From assembly GCA_023823795.1 (NCBI GenBank), contig CP085710.1, positions 3,808,001 through 3,872,000 of the forward strand: 64,000 bases of DNA, read 5' to 3'. Positions 47,997 through 57,173 of this stretch are shown in pieces. Within the stretch, counting starts at the first letter, position 1, and each line of letters starts with the position of its first letter. Made by a program: the position numbers and the translations under genes. Source of the DNA: Bacillus sp. F19 (lineage in GTDB: Bacteria > Bacillota > Bacilli > Bacillales > Bacillaceae). Under the pieces are notes generated by a model. It searched no databases, was not told where the DNA came from, and saw nothing but the letters and a program-made list of their open reading frames with translations.

Positions 47997-48034
47997 TAAA
48001 AAAACACCTCTTCATCGAAAGGAAGAGGTGTTTT
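47997..48034 (-). terminator. Intrinsic terminator of sdhCAB
   Basis: AAAACACCTCTT (48001-48012) pairs perfectly with AAGAGGTGTTTT (48023-48034), and the minus transcript ends in seven U. Confidence 0.92.
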
Positions 48035-48068
48035 CTTAATAAATGATTTCAAAATGGATATCTGTGTT

Positions 48069-48833
48069 TTAAACCTGATCGCTTCCGAAGAAATTACGGA
48101 ATGCCTGGAACGTTGTATCTCTGTTGAGTGCAGCAATTGAAGTCGTTAAAGGAATGCCTTTAGGACATGACTGCACACAGTTCTGAGAGTTTCCGCAGTT
48201 GGCAAGACCTCCGTCTCCCATAATGGATTCCAGACGTTCTGCTTTATTTAATGCTCCAGTTGGGTGAGCATTAAACAAGCGGACTTGTGAAAGCGGAGCA
48301 GGACCGATGAAATCTGAATTGCTGTTTACATTCGGACAAGCCTCTAAGCAGACACCGCAAGTCATGCATTTTGATAATTCATATGCCCACTGACGTTTTT
48401 TCTCAGGCATACGCGGGCCAGGGCCTAAGTCATAGGTTCCATCAATTGGAATCCAGGCCTTTACTTTTTTCAGGGAATCAAACATTCTGCTGCGGTCAAC
48501 CTGAAGGTCGCGGACAACAGGAAATGTTCTCATCGGCTGGAGGCGAATTGGCTGCTCGAGCTGGTCAACAAGGGCTGTACAAGACTGCCGCGGCTTGCCG
48601 TTAATCACCATAGAACATGCTCCGCACACCTCTTCGAGACAGTTCATATCCCAAGTAATCGGAGTTGTTTCTTTCCCTTGTGAGTTAACTGGATTTCGTC
48701 TGATCTCCATTAAAGCAGAAATCACATTCATATTTGGACGATAAGGAATCTCAAACGGTTCATCATAAGGGGCTGCTCCAGGCTGGTCTTGGCGAGTAAT
48801 AATAAAACGAACTACTTTCTTTTCACTGTTCAT
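48069..48833 (-). CDS. sdhB: Succinate dehydrogenase iron-sulfur subunit
   Basis: SdhB carries electrons from SdhA to the membrane anchor. It has 254 residues. The 2Fe-2S ligands are in MNCLEEVCGACSMVINGKPRQSC. The 4Fe-4S and 3Fe-4S ligands are in CMTCGVCLEACPNVN and CGNSQNCVQSCPKGIP. It is the third gene of sdhCAB, three bases after sdhA. Confidence 0.97.
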   Translation of the reverse strand: MNSEKKVVRFIITRQDQPGAAPYDEPFEIPYRPNMNVISALMEIRRNPVNSQGKETTPITWDMNCLEEVCGACSMVINGKPRQSCTALVDQLEQPIRLQPMRTFPVVRDLQVDRSRMFDSLKKVKAWIPIDGTYDLGPGPRMPEKKRQWAYELSKCMTCGVCLEACPNVNSNSDFIGPAPLSQVRLFNAHPTGALNKAERLESIMGDGGLANCGNSQNCVQSCPKGIPLTTSIAALNRDTTFQAFRNFFGSDQV

Positions 48834-48836
48834 TTT

Positions 48837-50597
48837 TTATTCCCCCTTTTTCTTCTTCGAATAGTCGCGTTTACGCGGTTCAATTAAGCTTACATCCACT
48901 TCTTCATAGCGGAACTTAGGAGCAGCTTTTTGACCGGCAAATGTGGCCATTGTCGTTTTTAGGAATTCTTCGTCATTACGTTCAGGGAAGTCCGGTTTGT
49001 AATGAGCACCGCGGCTTTCATTGCGGTTATAGGCACCAAGTGTCACAACACGGGACATTTGAAGCATGTTTTGCAATTGACGCGTAAACGTCGCACCCTG
49101 GTTGCTCCATTTCGCAGTATCATTGATGTTGATATTGTCATATCTTTCAAGAAGCTCTTGAATTTTTTCATCTGTTTTAAGAAGCTTATCGTTGTAACGG
49201 ACAACCGTTACATTGTCAGTCATCCATTCGCCAAGCTCTTTATGAAGGACATAAGCATTTTCAGTGCCATTTAAGTTCATGATATTTTGCCATTTTTCTT
49301 CTTCCTGCTTCACATGACCGTCAAATAATGAAGAAGAGAGATCTTCAGCGGATACTTCAAGACCGCTCACATATTCAACTGCTTTTGGTCCGGCAACCAT
49401 ACCGCCGTAGATAGCAGACAATAATGAGTTTGCACCTAATCGGTTAGCTCCATGCATCGAGTAATCACACTCGCCTGCAGCAAATAATCCAGGGATATTC
49501 GTCATTTGATCATAATCAACCCATAGTCCGCCCATAGAATAATGAACAGCCGGGAAAATTTTCATTGGAAGCTTGCGGGGATCATCACCCATGAATTTCT
49601 CATAGATTTCAATGATTCCGCCAAGTTTGATATCAAGCTCTTTCGGATCTTTATGAGAAAGATCAAGGTAAACCATGTTCTCTCCATTGATTCCAAGCTT
49701 TTGTGAAACACACACGTCAAAAATTTCGCGTGTTGCAATATCACGAGGCACAAGGTTTCCATATGCAGGATATTTTTCCTCAAGGAAATACCAAGGCTTA
49801 CCGTCTTTATACGTCCAGACGCGACCGCCTTCCCCGCGTGCTGACTCACTCATCAGGCGGAGCTTATCGTCTCCGGGAATAGCCGTTGGATGAATTTGAA
49901 TAAATTCTCCATTTGCATAATGAACTCCTTGCTGATAGACGATTGAAGCAGCTGACCCCGTGTTGATGACAGAGTTCGTTGATTTTCCGAAAATGATTCC
50001 AGGTCCGCCTGTTGCCATAATAACTGCATCCGAGCGGAATGATTTCATTTCCATAGTTGTTAAGTCTTGTCCGGTAATTCCGCGGCAAACTCCATCTTCA
50101 TCGATGACAGCACCAAGGAATTCCCAGCCTTCATACTTCGTTACTAATCCAGCAACCTCATAGCGTCGAACCTGCTCATCAAGCGCATATAGCAGCTGCT
50201 GGCCAGTTGTTGCGCCGGCAAATGCTGTACGGTGATGCTGTGTTCCTCCAAAGCGGCGGAAGTCAAGAAGACCTTCTGGAGTACGGTTGAACATAACTCC
50301 CATGCGGTCAAGTAAATGGATAATGGAAGGTGCAGCTTCGCACATTGCTTTTACAGGAGGCTGATTCGCAAGGAAGTCCCCGCCGTATACAGTATCATCG
50401 AAATGCTCCCAAGGAGAATCGCCTTCCCCTTTCGTGTTAACTGCTCCGTTAATTCCGCCCTGAGCACAAACGGAATGAGAGCGCTTTACAGGAACTAAAG
50501 AAAATAAATCTACATGAACGCCAGTTTCTGCAGCTTTGATCGTAGCCATTAGGCCCGCTAAGCCACCACCGACGACTATTATTCTACCTTTACTCAT
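48837..50597 (-). CDS. sdhA: Succinate dehydrogenase flavoprotein subunit
   Basis: SdhA oxidises succinate to fumarate. FAD is bound through IIVVGGGLAGLMATIKAAE and covalently through the His in VKRSHSVCAQGGINGAVN. The active-site region is FGGTQHHRTAFAGATTGQQ and HPTAIPGDDKLRLMSESARGEGG. The start is set at ATG 50597 (586 residues), because the in-frame GTG at 50606 falls inside the GGGAG ribosome site. Confidence 0.97.
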   Translation of the reverse strand: MSKGRIIVVGGGLAGLMATIKAAETGVHVDLFSLVPVKRSHSVCAQGGINGAVNTKGEGDSPWEHFDDTVYGGDFLANQPPVKAMCEAAPSIIHLLDRMGVMFNRTPEGLLDFRRFGGTQHHRTAFAGATTGQQLLYALDEQVRRYEVAGLVTKYEGWEFLGAVIDEDGVCRGITGQDLTTMEMKSFRSDAVIMATGGPGIIFGKSTNSVINTGSAASIVYQQGVHYANGEFIQIHPTAIPGDDKLRLMSESARGEGGRVWTYKDGKPWYFLEEKYPAYGNLVPRDIATREIFDVCVSQKLGINGENMVYLDLSHKDPKELDIKLGGIIEIYEKFMGDDPRKLPMKIFPAVHYSMGGLWVDYDQMTNIPGLFAAGECDYSMHGANRLGANSLLSAIYGGMVAGPKAVEYVSGLEVSAEDLSSSLFDGHVKQEEEKWQNIMNLNGTENAYVLHKELGEWMTDNVTVVRYNDKLLKTDEKIQELLERYDNININDTAKWSNQGATFTRQLQNMLQMSRVVTLGAYNRNESRGAHYKPDFPERNDEEFLKTTMATFAGQKAAPKFRYEEVDVSLIEPRKRDYSKKKKGE

Positions 50598-50627
50598 CTG
50601 GCCCACTCCCTTTGATTCTATTACCTA

Positions 50628-51236
50628 TCAAACAAATGCAAAAATAGTACTGACTCCAACGTAAGATAAAGCCAGGAAAAGTGCGATCGTCACATAAGTT
50701 GAGATCAGCTGAGATCTTGGAGTCACAGTAATTCCCCAGCTCACAGCAAATGACCACAGTCCGTTTGCAAAGTGGAAAATCGTTGAAACAACACCTACTG
50801 CATAAAATACAATCATGAATGGATTACTGAAAATGGAGGCCATCATGTCAAAATTCACTTCGGCGCCAAATGCGGCTGCAATTCTTGTTTCCCATACATG
50901 CCAGGATACAAAGATTAATGTAATCACGCCTGAAATCCTTTGAAGCATAAACATCCAGTTGCGGAAGTAGCCAAACTTGCTTACATTATTTTTAGCTGTA
51001 AACGCAATGTAAATTCCATAGATCGCATGGTATAAAAGAGGCAGGAATATAATAAAAGTTTCCAGAACAACTCTAAATGGCAAGCTTTCCATAAAATGTG
51101 CAGCATTATTAAACGCTTCTTCTCCTCTTGTTGCAAAGTTATTTACAACAAGATGCTGAATTAAGAAGACGCCAACCGGGATAACTCCAAGCAAAGAATG
51201 AAGTCTGCGGTTTAAATATTCTCTGTTTCCAGCCAT
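50628..51236 (-). CDS. sdhC: Succinate dehydrogenase cytochrome b558 subunit
   Basis: SdhC is the membrane anchor with diheme b558, as in Bacillus quinone reductases. The 202-residue protein has five hydrophobic helices. Histidines placed as heme ligands occur in RRLHSLLGVIPVGVFLIQHLVVN, LPLLYHAIYGIYIAF, LIFVSWHVWETR and TIFHFANGLWSF. It heads sdhCAB and is divergent from yslB, with about 300 bases of promoter region between them. Confidence 0.96.
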   Translation of the reverse strand: MAGNREYLNRRLHSLLGVIPVGVFLIQHLVVNNFATRGEEAFNNAAHFMESLPFRVVLETFIIFLPLLYHAIYGIYIAFTAKNNVSKFGYFRNWMFMLQRISGVITLIFVSWHVWETRIAAAFGAEVNFDMMASIFSNPFMIVFYAVGVVSTIFHFANGLWSFAVSWGITVTPRSQLISTYVTIALFLALSYVGVSTIFAFV

Positions 51237-51534
51237 CTCACATTACCCCCTAGTAATATTAAAATCTTTTTTTTAATGTTTCTTCTATTCCCGGCAACCT
51301 TTTAAAAAATAAACATTGTATGATAAAATGTGACAAATTTATTGTACTCCCAACGAGTTACAGCGTCAAGAAAACGCGTTCATAAATTTTAATTTTGTGA
51401 CAAGCCTTATTTTCCACCTATTTTTATTTTCCTGAAATACTTTCACATCCGTTTTAGAGCTTGTAATTTACTTTTATTGCATGTTCTTACCCGCCCTTCT
51501 TGATATATAATAAAGGCAGAAAGAGGGGAAGAAT

Positions 51535-51996
51535 GTGAAAAAAACCAGCGAACAAATCGATATAACGCAGCTGAGGGATATGCAAGTGCCCGCATTCGCC
51601 TATGAGCTGTTAAGAGAGGTTCTTATTCCGGATATTCTCGGGAGAGAATCCGCATCTATGCTTTACTGGGCAGGTAAAAGCCTTGCGCGCAAATATCCTG
51701 CAGAATCAATAGAAGAGCTTATTGCTTTCTTTTCATTAGCCGGCTTTGGAACTCTTTCATTGGTACATAAGAAAAAAGATGAAATGGAATTTCAGCTTGA
51801 AGGCGAACTGATCAAAACAAGATTCAAAACGATGAAAGAGCCTTCTTTTCAGCTTGAAGCGGGATTTCTGGCACAGCAGGCGCAGCGAATGAACAAGCAG
51901 ATAACAGAAACCTATGAACAAGTAAAAAAACGTGCGGATAAAGTGCACTTTACAGTGAAATGGGATTACAAAGACATGGAGTTCGACAACGATTAA
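51535..51996 (+). CDS. yslB: YslB, DUF2507 / V4R-like protein
   Basis: The 153-residue protein is of the YslB family (VPAFAYELLREVLIPDILGRESASMLYWAGKSLARKYP, then FFSLAGFGTLSLVHKKKDEMEFQLEG). It resembles the V4R small-ligand binding fold. The B. subtilis gene lies at the same place between sdhC and lysC. The function is not established. The GTG start is eight bases after AGAGGGG. It is the only plus-strand gene between ysxD and the right edge. Confidence 0.88.
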   Translation: MKKTSEQIDITQLRDMQVPAFAYELLREVLIPDILGRESASMLYWAGKSLARKYPAESIEELIAFFSLAGFGTLSLVHKKKDEMEFQLEGELIKTRFKTMKEPSFQLEAGFLAQQAQRMNKQITETYEQVKKRADKVHFTVKWDYKDMEFDND

Positions 51997-52030
51997 AGGG
52001 ATGGGTATTCATGATACCCACCCCTTTTTT
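51995..52030. terminator. Bidirectional terminator between yslB and lysC
   Basis: AAAGGG-A-TGGGTAT pairs with ATACCCA-CCCCTTT around the loop TCATG (51995-52027). A T-run lies on the right and A residues on the left. Confidence 0.88.
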
Positions 52031-52037
52031 ATCTTAT

Positions 52038-52535
52038 TTACAGCACTTTTGCAGGCTGCTGTGATAATTCAAAGGCATCATGCAGCGCTTCTACCGCCTT
52101 CACCATATCTTCATGGATGATCACAGTTGACACTTTAATTTCAGACGTGCTGACCATTTTCACTTCAATACCTTCTTCGGCAAGAACATGGAACATTTCT
52201 GCCGCCACTCCCGGATTTGAGACCATTCCAGAACCGACGATGGAGACTTTTGAAAGACCGCCTTCTGATTCTATTTTTTCAAAGCCAAGCTCGGATTGAT
52301 AGGTTTCAAGAACATGAACGGTTTCTTCCACATCATCTGTTTTCACAGAAAAGGAGAGAGAGGCCAAGCTGCTGTCTGTCGAACTTTGAATAATAATATC
52401 CACATTAATTCCGTGGCTTGCAAGTGTTTTGAAAATAGTAGACAGGGTTTTGAGGCCGCTTGGCAATCCGCAAACCGTGATTCGTGATACTTGATCTTCA
52501 AACGCAATTCCTCTTACAACTAAATTCTGTTCCAT
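52038..52535 (-). CDS. lysC: Aspartokinase II beta subunit from an internal in-frame start of lysC
   Basis: Within lysC, GAGGAGG at about 52544-52550 is eight bases before an in-frame ATG at 52535, giving a 165-residue product that begins MEQNLVVRGIAFED and contains only the ACT domains. B. subtilis aspartokinase II is known to be made of alpha and beta chains from one gene by such an internal start. The strong Shine-Dalgarno inside the gene indicates the arrangement is kept here. Confidence 0.8.
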   Translation of the reverse strand: MEQNLVVRGIAFEDQVSRITVCGLPSGLKTLSTIFKTLASHGINVDIIIQSSTDSSLASLSFSVKTDDVEETVHVLETYQSELGFEKIESEGGLSKVSIVGSGMVSNPGVAAEMFHVLAEEGIEVKMVSTSEIKVSTVIIHEDMVKAVEALHDAFELSQQPAKVL

Positions 52536-53270
52536 CTTTGTTTCCTCCTCAATTAAAGTGCCTCTTTCTTTCTCTGAGCTTGATCTGACTTCCAAAGGAA
52601 CTCCGTAATTTTTTGCAAATTCAACAGCACGGGGGTGAAGTACACCTGCGCCAAGATTCGCAAGCTCGAGCATTTCATCATATGAGATGCCGTCTAACTT
52701 TCTTGCACTTTTTACAAAACGTGGATCTGTCGTAAATACACCTGTTACATCTGTATAAATATCGCATTTATCTGCTTTAAGAGAAGCTGCCAGTGCAACA
52801 GCTGTCGTATCTGAACCGCCGCGGCCGAGCGTCGTTATTTCCTGTTTGTCTGCAAGTCCCTGAAAGCCTGCAACGACAACAACTTTTCCTGCTTGGAGCT
52901 GCTCATTGATTTTATCTGAATCAATCCCTGAAATTCTCGCATTGCTGTGGACATTTTCAGTCTTTATGCCAGCCTGCCAGCCTGTGTATGAAACAGCATC
53001 GTATCCTTGTGCCTGAAGAGCCATAGTCAAAAGAGAGATCGTCACTTGTTCACCAGTTGAAAGCAGCATGTCCATTTCGCGCTTGCTTGGTTTTTGAGTG
53101 ATTACCGCTGCCAGGGAAACTAAATGATCCGTTGTTTTCCCCATTGCAGAAACAACAACTACGACATCATTCCCATTATTTTTTTCCTCGATTACTCTTC
53201 TTGCAGCATTCATGATTTTTTCCGGAGATCCAACAGATGTGCCTCCAAATTTTTGTACAACTAAACCCAT
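52038..53270 (-). CDS. lysC: Aspartokinase II, alpha subunit (lysine-sensitive)
   Basis: LysC phosphorylates aspartate, the entry to lysine, threonine, methionine and diaminopimelate synthesis. The kinase half has VVQKFGGTSVGSPEKI, MLLSTGEQVTISLL and TLGRGGSDTTAVALAA. The C-terminal third has two ACT domains (VSRITVCGLPSGLKTL; SKVSIVGSGMVSNPGVA). The length is 410 residues. Expression is controlled by the lysine riboswitch upstream. An in-frame internal start gives the beta subunit. Confidence 0.96.
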   Translation of the reverse strand: MGLVVQKFGGTSVGSPEKIMNAARRVIEEKNNGNDVVVVVSAMGKTTDHLVSLAAVITQKPSKREMDMLLSTGEQVTISLLTMALQAQGYDAVSYTGWQAGIKTENVHSNARISGIDSDKINEQLQAGKVVVVAGFQGLADKQEITTLGRGGSDTTAVALAASLKADKCDIYTDVTGVFTTDPRFVKSARKLDGISYDEMLELANLGAGVLHPRAVEFAKNYGVPLEVRSSSEKERGTLIEEETKMEQNLVVRGIAFEDQVSRITVCGLPSGLKTLSTIFKTLASHGINVDIIIQSSTDSSLASLSFSVKTDDVEETVHVLETYQSELGFEKIESEGGLSKVSIVGSGMVSNPGVAAEMFHVLAEEGIEVKMVSTSEIKVSTVIIHEDMVKAVEALHDAFELSQQPAKVL

Positions 53271-53335
53271 ATCAGCCTCTCACCTTTCCAGTTAAATTGA
53301 TCGTCAGCAGGTAAAAGGGAGAATCTCAGAAAACG

Positions 53336-53600
53336 CAAAAAAAGCAATGAGATTCCCTATCTCATTGCTTGCATAAACGAATAATGAAACTTCATTCATA
53401 CAATGAGATAGCGCTCCAAGAAAAATACATCTTCTTGACAATTTTACGTCTATTAAACGCAAAACCAGCAAAAGAAAGAAATGGCTCTTTATTTGCTTCG
53501 GCGACTCTCCCCTTTCACCCATCTTCAAAGGAATCCATTTTCCTCAGAAGGGCTACTCTTGAAGTTCGCACCTCTACCATCATTTAACGAACTAAACGAT
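53336..53600 (-). promoter_or_regulatory. Lysine riboswitch (L-box) with terminator, upstream of lysC
   Basis: The minus strand carries the conserved aptamer blocks GTAGAGGTGCGAACTTCAAG (from about 53578 leftward), GATGGGTGAAAGGGGAG and GTCGCCGAAGC (to about 53497). The expression platform has a terminator at 53336-53372 (GCAATGAGAT...ATCTCATTGC then seven U). An upstream segment CTATCTCATTG (minus strand, about 53402-53412) is complementary to its 5' arm, so it can form the antiterminator. Lysine binding would favour termination. Confidence 0.95.
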
Positions 53601-53651
53601 CTGGTTATGAAATTAGTTAAAATTGTAGCAAAGAATTTGACTTCATGCAAT

Positions 53652-55424
53652 CTATTCTTGCAATTTTGCTGCAATAAGCTGTGCTGTGTTTGCCGGAATC
53701 CCTGCAGCAATCAGCTCCTCAAGGCTTGCTTCTTTCATTTTTTTCACGGATCCGAAATGCTTCAGCAGGGTTTTGCGCCGCTTTTCCCCTACTCCCGGTA
53801 TATCATCCAAAATCGATTGAAAGGCTGTTTTTCCTCTTGTCTGTCTGTGAAAAGTAATCGCAAAGCGATGCACTTCATCCTGGATACGCTGCAGCAGATA
53901 AAACTCCTGGCTGTTGCGTTCAAGTTCAATAACAGTTGGCGGACTTCCGATCATTAAATTAGAGGTCCGGTGCTTCTCATCCTTCACAAGTCCTGCAACA
54001 GGGATCGATAAACCCAGTTCATTTTCCAGAACGTCCTGTGCTGCAGCCAGATGCCCCTTGCCTCCGTCAATGATTATCAAATCTGGAAGCGGCAGTGACT
54101 CTTTCAACACCCTCGTGTACCTTCTGCGGACAACTTCACGCATGGACTCGTAATCATCAGGTCCCTGCACTGTTTTAATTTTGTACTTGCGGTATTCTTT
54201 TTTGGACGGCTTTCCATCTATAAACACAATCATTGCAGATACAGGGTCTGTCCCTTGAATATTTGAATTATCAAATGCTTCGATTCTTGCAGGTGTATAG
54301 ATACCCATTTTTTCTCCAAGCTGATCAATTGCTTTGATTGTTCTTTCTTCATCACGCTCGATGAGAGAAAATTTTTCTTTTAAAGCAATCTTGGCATTTT
54401 GATGTGCAAGCAATACAAGATCCTTTTTCTTTCCGCGCTTAGGGTGAATGGCTGAAACATGAAGAAGCTGCTCTGCCATTTCATGGTCCACACTTTCAGG
54501 CAGCAGAATTTCTTTAGGCAGAATATGATTGTTTTTGGAGTAAAATTGGCCAAGAAATGTTAAGAATTCTTCTTCTGGCTCCTGATACAGCGGAAACATG
54601 GCAATATCACGTTCTATCAATTTTCCCTGACGGATGAAGAAAACCTGAACGCACATCCATCCTTTATCATAGGAATAGCCAAACACATCACGATCGACAA
54701 AATCATTCAGCGCCATTTTCTGTTTTTCCATGGTTGCATCAATATAGGCGATGGAATCACGATATTCCTTTGCCCGTTCGAAATCCAAATTTTCAGCAGC
54801 AGCAAGCATCTTCTTTGAAAGTTCTTCTTTAATCTGCTTGAAACCGCCTTTTAAAAAACGGGACATCTCATCGACCATTTGACGGTTTTGCTCTTGTGTC
54901 ACCTTATAGACACACGGGGCCAGACACTGACCCATATGATAATAAAGGCAAACGCGGTCTGGAAGCGTTGAACATTTTCTAAGCGGATATAGCCGGTCCA
55001 GCAATTTTTTCGTCTCTCTCGCAGCCTGTACGTTAGGATATGGACCAAAGTATTTTCCATGATCTTTTTTGACATTCCTTGTGACAATAAGACGCGGATG
55101 ACGTTCAGCTGTTATTTTAATAAATGGATACGTTTTATCATCCTTTAGCATGACGTTGTATTTAGGATCATGCTTTTTAATTAGATTTAATTCTAAGATC
55201 AGCGCCTCGATGTTTGAAGATGTGACGATATATTCAAAATCCTTGATTTCATTTACAAGCCTTTGGGTTTTACCGTCATGTGAGCCGGTAAAGTAAGAAC
55301 GCACCCTGTTTTTAAGCACTTTTGCTTTTCCCACATAGATAATGGTTCCGAATCGGTCTTTCATTAAATAACAGCCCGGCTGATCTGGCAGAAGTGCCAG
55401 CTTTTCTTTTATTAGTTGTTCCAT
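53652..55424 (-). CDS. uvrC: Excinuclease ABC subunit C
   Basis: UvrC makes both incisions in nucleotide excision repair. The N-terminal GIY-YIG nuclease is [30 protein letters not shown] Cys-rich segment ([21 protein letters not shown]), a UVR motif ([17 protein letters not shown]) and an RNase H-like second nuclease ([21 protein letters not shown]) follow. The C-terminal HhH pair is [26 protein letters not shown] 55424 (590 residues) is seven bases after CGGAG; the GTG at 55433 is within that site. Confidence 0.97.
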   Translation of the reverse strand: MEQLIKEKLALLPDQPGCYLMKDRFGTIIYVGKAKVLKNRVRSYFTGSHDGKTQRLVNEIKDFEYIVTSSNIEALILELNLIKKHDPKYNVMLKDDKTYPFIKITAERHPRLIVTRNVKKDHGKYFGPYPNVQAARETKKLLDRLYPLRKCSTLPDRVCLYYHMGQCLAPCVYKVTQEQNRQMVDEMSRFLKGGFKQIKEELSKKMLAAAENLDFERAKEYRDSIAYIDATMEKQKMALNDFVDRDVFGYSYDKGWMCVQVFFIRQGKLIERDIAMFPLYQEPEEEFLTFLGQFYSKNNHILPKEILLPESVDHEMAEQLLHVSAIHPKRGKKKDLVLLAHQNAKIALKEKFSLIERDEERTIKAIDQLGEKMGIYTPARIEAFDNSNIQGTDPVSAMIVFIDGKPSKKEYRKYKIKTVQGPDDYESMREVVRRRYTRVLKESLPLPDLIIIDGGKGHLAAAQDVLENELGLSIPVAGLVKDEKHRTSNLMIGSPPTVIELERNSQEFYLLQRIQDEVHRFAITFHRQTRGKTAFQSILDDIPGVGEKRRKTLLKHFGSVKKMKEASLEELIAAGIPANTAQLIAAKLQE

Positions 55425-55626
55425 AGCGGACACTCCGTTTCCCTGAAGTTAAGCGCAGAATAAATATCGATCAATTACGACTAGTTATTCCTTTTATTGT
55501 ACCATTTTAGAGCGCCGGAGTCTTTTCTTTACGTCCATGGGTGACTTACCTTGCCTCCAAGGCGCCAAATCATTTCCTGAGCAATAATTGACAATTTTTT
55601 TGACAGCTGTCCTGTCTTCAAAAATA

Positions 55627-55658
55627 AAAAAAAGATCCAGATAAACCGGATCTTTTTT
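55627..55658 (-). terminator. Intrinsic terminator of trxA
   Basis: AAAAAGATCC and GGATCTTTTT (about 55630-55657) pair around AGATAAACC, and the minus transcript ends in a run of U. Confidence 0.9.
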
Positions 55659-55660
55659 TA

Positions 55661-55975
55661 TTAAGCGTGCTTATTTAAAAGTTCTGCTAATGCTTCTTTA
55701 GGCTGGAAGCCGACTGTTTTGTCAACAACTTCGCCATTTTTGAAAACAAGCAATGTAGGAATACTCATAACGCCGTATTTGCCTGCAGTTTCTTGGTTTT
55801 CATCAACATCAAGCTTAACGATTTTCACTTTATCGCCCAGTTCCTGATCAAGCTCTTCAAGGACCGGAGCAATCATTTTACAAGGTCCGCACCAAGGAGC
55901 CCAAAAGTCTGCCAGAACGACACCTTGGCTAGTTTCAGTTGTAAAGGTTTGATCTGTTACATTAGTAATTGCCAT
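55661..55975 (-). CDS. trxA: Thioredoxin
   Basis: This cytosolic disulfide reductase has 104 residues. The redox site is [20 protein letters not shown] (Cys about 29 and 32), and the cis-proline is in [18 protein letters not shown] precedes the ATG. It has its own extended -10 promoter and terminator and follows etfA as in B. subtilis. Confidence 0.98.
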   Translation of the reverse strand: MAITNVTDQTFTTETSQGVVLADFWAPWCGPCKMIAPVLEELDQELGDKVKIVKLDVDENQETAGKYGVMSIPTLLVFKNGEVVDKTVGFQPKEALAELLNKHA

Positions 55976-56010
55976 TATATTTTCCTCCTAATTATTCAAG
56001 TGATGCTTAA

Positions 56011-56019
56011 AGTATAGCA
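56011..56019 (-). promoter_or_regulatory. Extended -10 promoter of trxA
   Basis: The minus strand reads TGCTATACT about 36 bases before the trxA ATG. No good -35 is seen. Confidence 0.5.
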
Positions 56020-56103
56020 TTAAAGAATGTGACCTGCTAATTTTTTGCTCACTATTCCTTTTCCCTTACTTTGTGATGAAAAACATTTTTTCATTCAAAT
56101 CAA

Positions 56104-56131
56104 AAACACGCCCCTAAGTGCGTGTTTTTAT
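56104..56131 (-). terminator. Intrinsic terminator of the etf unit
   Basis: AAACACGC pairs with GCGTGTTT around CCCTAAGT (about 56104-56127), with T/A runs on both sides. It separates etfA from trxA. Confidence 0.85.
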
Positions 56132-56141
56132 GAAAATGATA

Positions 56142-57119
56142 TTATGAATGAACTTTTAATTTTTTAAACTCTTCTGTTAACATAGGAACAACTTCAAATA
56201 AATCTCCTACAATTCCATAATCGGCTATTTTGAAAATGTTTGCTTCAGGATCTTTATTAATTGCCACAATAATCTTTGAGTTAGACATTCCGGCTAAATG
56301 CTGGATTGCTCCAGAAATACCGCATGCAATGTATAGATCAGGAGTTACCACTTTTCCTGTTTGGCCGATTTGCAGGGAGTAGTCGCAATAATCAGCATCG
56401 CAGGCACCGCGGGAAGCTCCAACTGCTCCGCCGAGAACATCTGATAGTTCCTTCAGCGGATTAAAGCCTTCTGTGCTTTTTACTCCGCGTCCGCCGGCTA
56501 CAATGACTTTAGCTTCAGAAAGGTCCACGCCTTCTGTTGCTTTGCGCACCACTTCTTTTACGATTGTGCGAAGATCTTTGATCTCTGCGGAAACAGAAGA
56601 AACTTCACCCGTTCTTGTTTCATCCTTTTCAAGCGGAGCAATGTTATTTGGTCTGATTGTTGCAAAAATTGTTCCGTCTGTCACAATCTTTTTCTCGAAA
56701 GCTTTTCCTGAATAGATCGGACGGGTGAAAACGATATTTCCGCCTGCTGCTTCTAAATCTGTAGCATCTGAAATAAGACCGGATCCAATCTTAGCAGCAA
56801 TTTTTGGGGATAAGTCTTTTCCAAGAGCTGTATGCCCGAAAACAAGACCTTCCGGTTTTTCAGCTTCAATAACAGCAAGCAATGCCTGTGAATAGCCGTC
56901 AGGTGTATACGTTTTCAATTTCTCATCTTCAACTGTAATGACACGGTCTGCGCCATAATGAATCATTTCTTCAGCTAACGATGCAACACTGTCTCCTACT
57001 AAAACGGCTGAAACCTCGCCACCTTCAGAAATCGTTTTACCTGCAGCAATTGCTTCAAAAGAAACATTGCGCAATGATTGATCGCGTACTTCTCCCAATA
57101 CCAGTACTTTTCTTGCCAT
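56142..57119 (-). CDS. etfA: Electron transfer flavoprotein alpha subunit
   Basis: EtfA carries FAD and passes electrons from acyl-CoA dehydrogenase to the respiratory chain. It has 325 residues. The FAD domain signature is VIVAGGRGVKSTEGFNPLKELSDVLGGAVGASRGACDADY and QIGQTGKVVTPDLYIACGISGAIQHLAGM, ending INKDPEANIFKIADYGIVGDLFEVVP. It lies 54 bases after etfB. Confidence 0.97.
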   Translation of the reverse strand: MARKVLVLGEVRDQSLRNVSFEAIAAGKTISEGGEVSAVLVGDSVASLAEEMIHYGADRVITVEDEKLKTYTPDGYSQALLAVIEAEKPEGLVFGHTALGKDLSPKIAAKIGSGLISDATDLEAAGGNIVFTRPIYSGKAFEKKIVTDGTIFATIRPNNIAPLEKDETRTGEVSSVSAEIKDLRTIVKEVVRKATEGVDLSEAKVIVAGGRGVKSTEGFNPLKELSDVLGGAVGASRGACDADYCDYSLQIGQTGKVVTPDLYIACGISGAIQHLAGMSNSKIIVAINKDPEANIFKIADYGIVGDLFEVVPMLTEEFKKLKVHS

Positions 57120-57173
57120 TATAAAGTCCCCCTGTTATACGTTTGATTGAAAAATATGCTTTTAGGTAAATAC

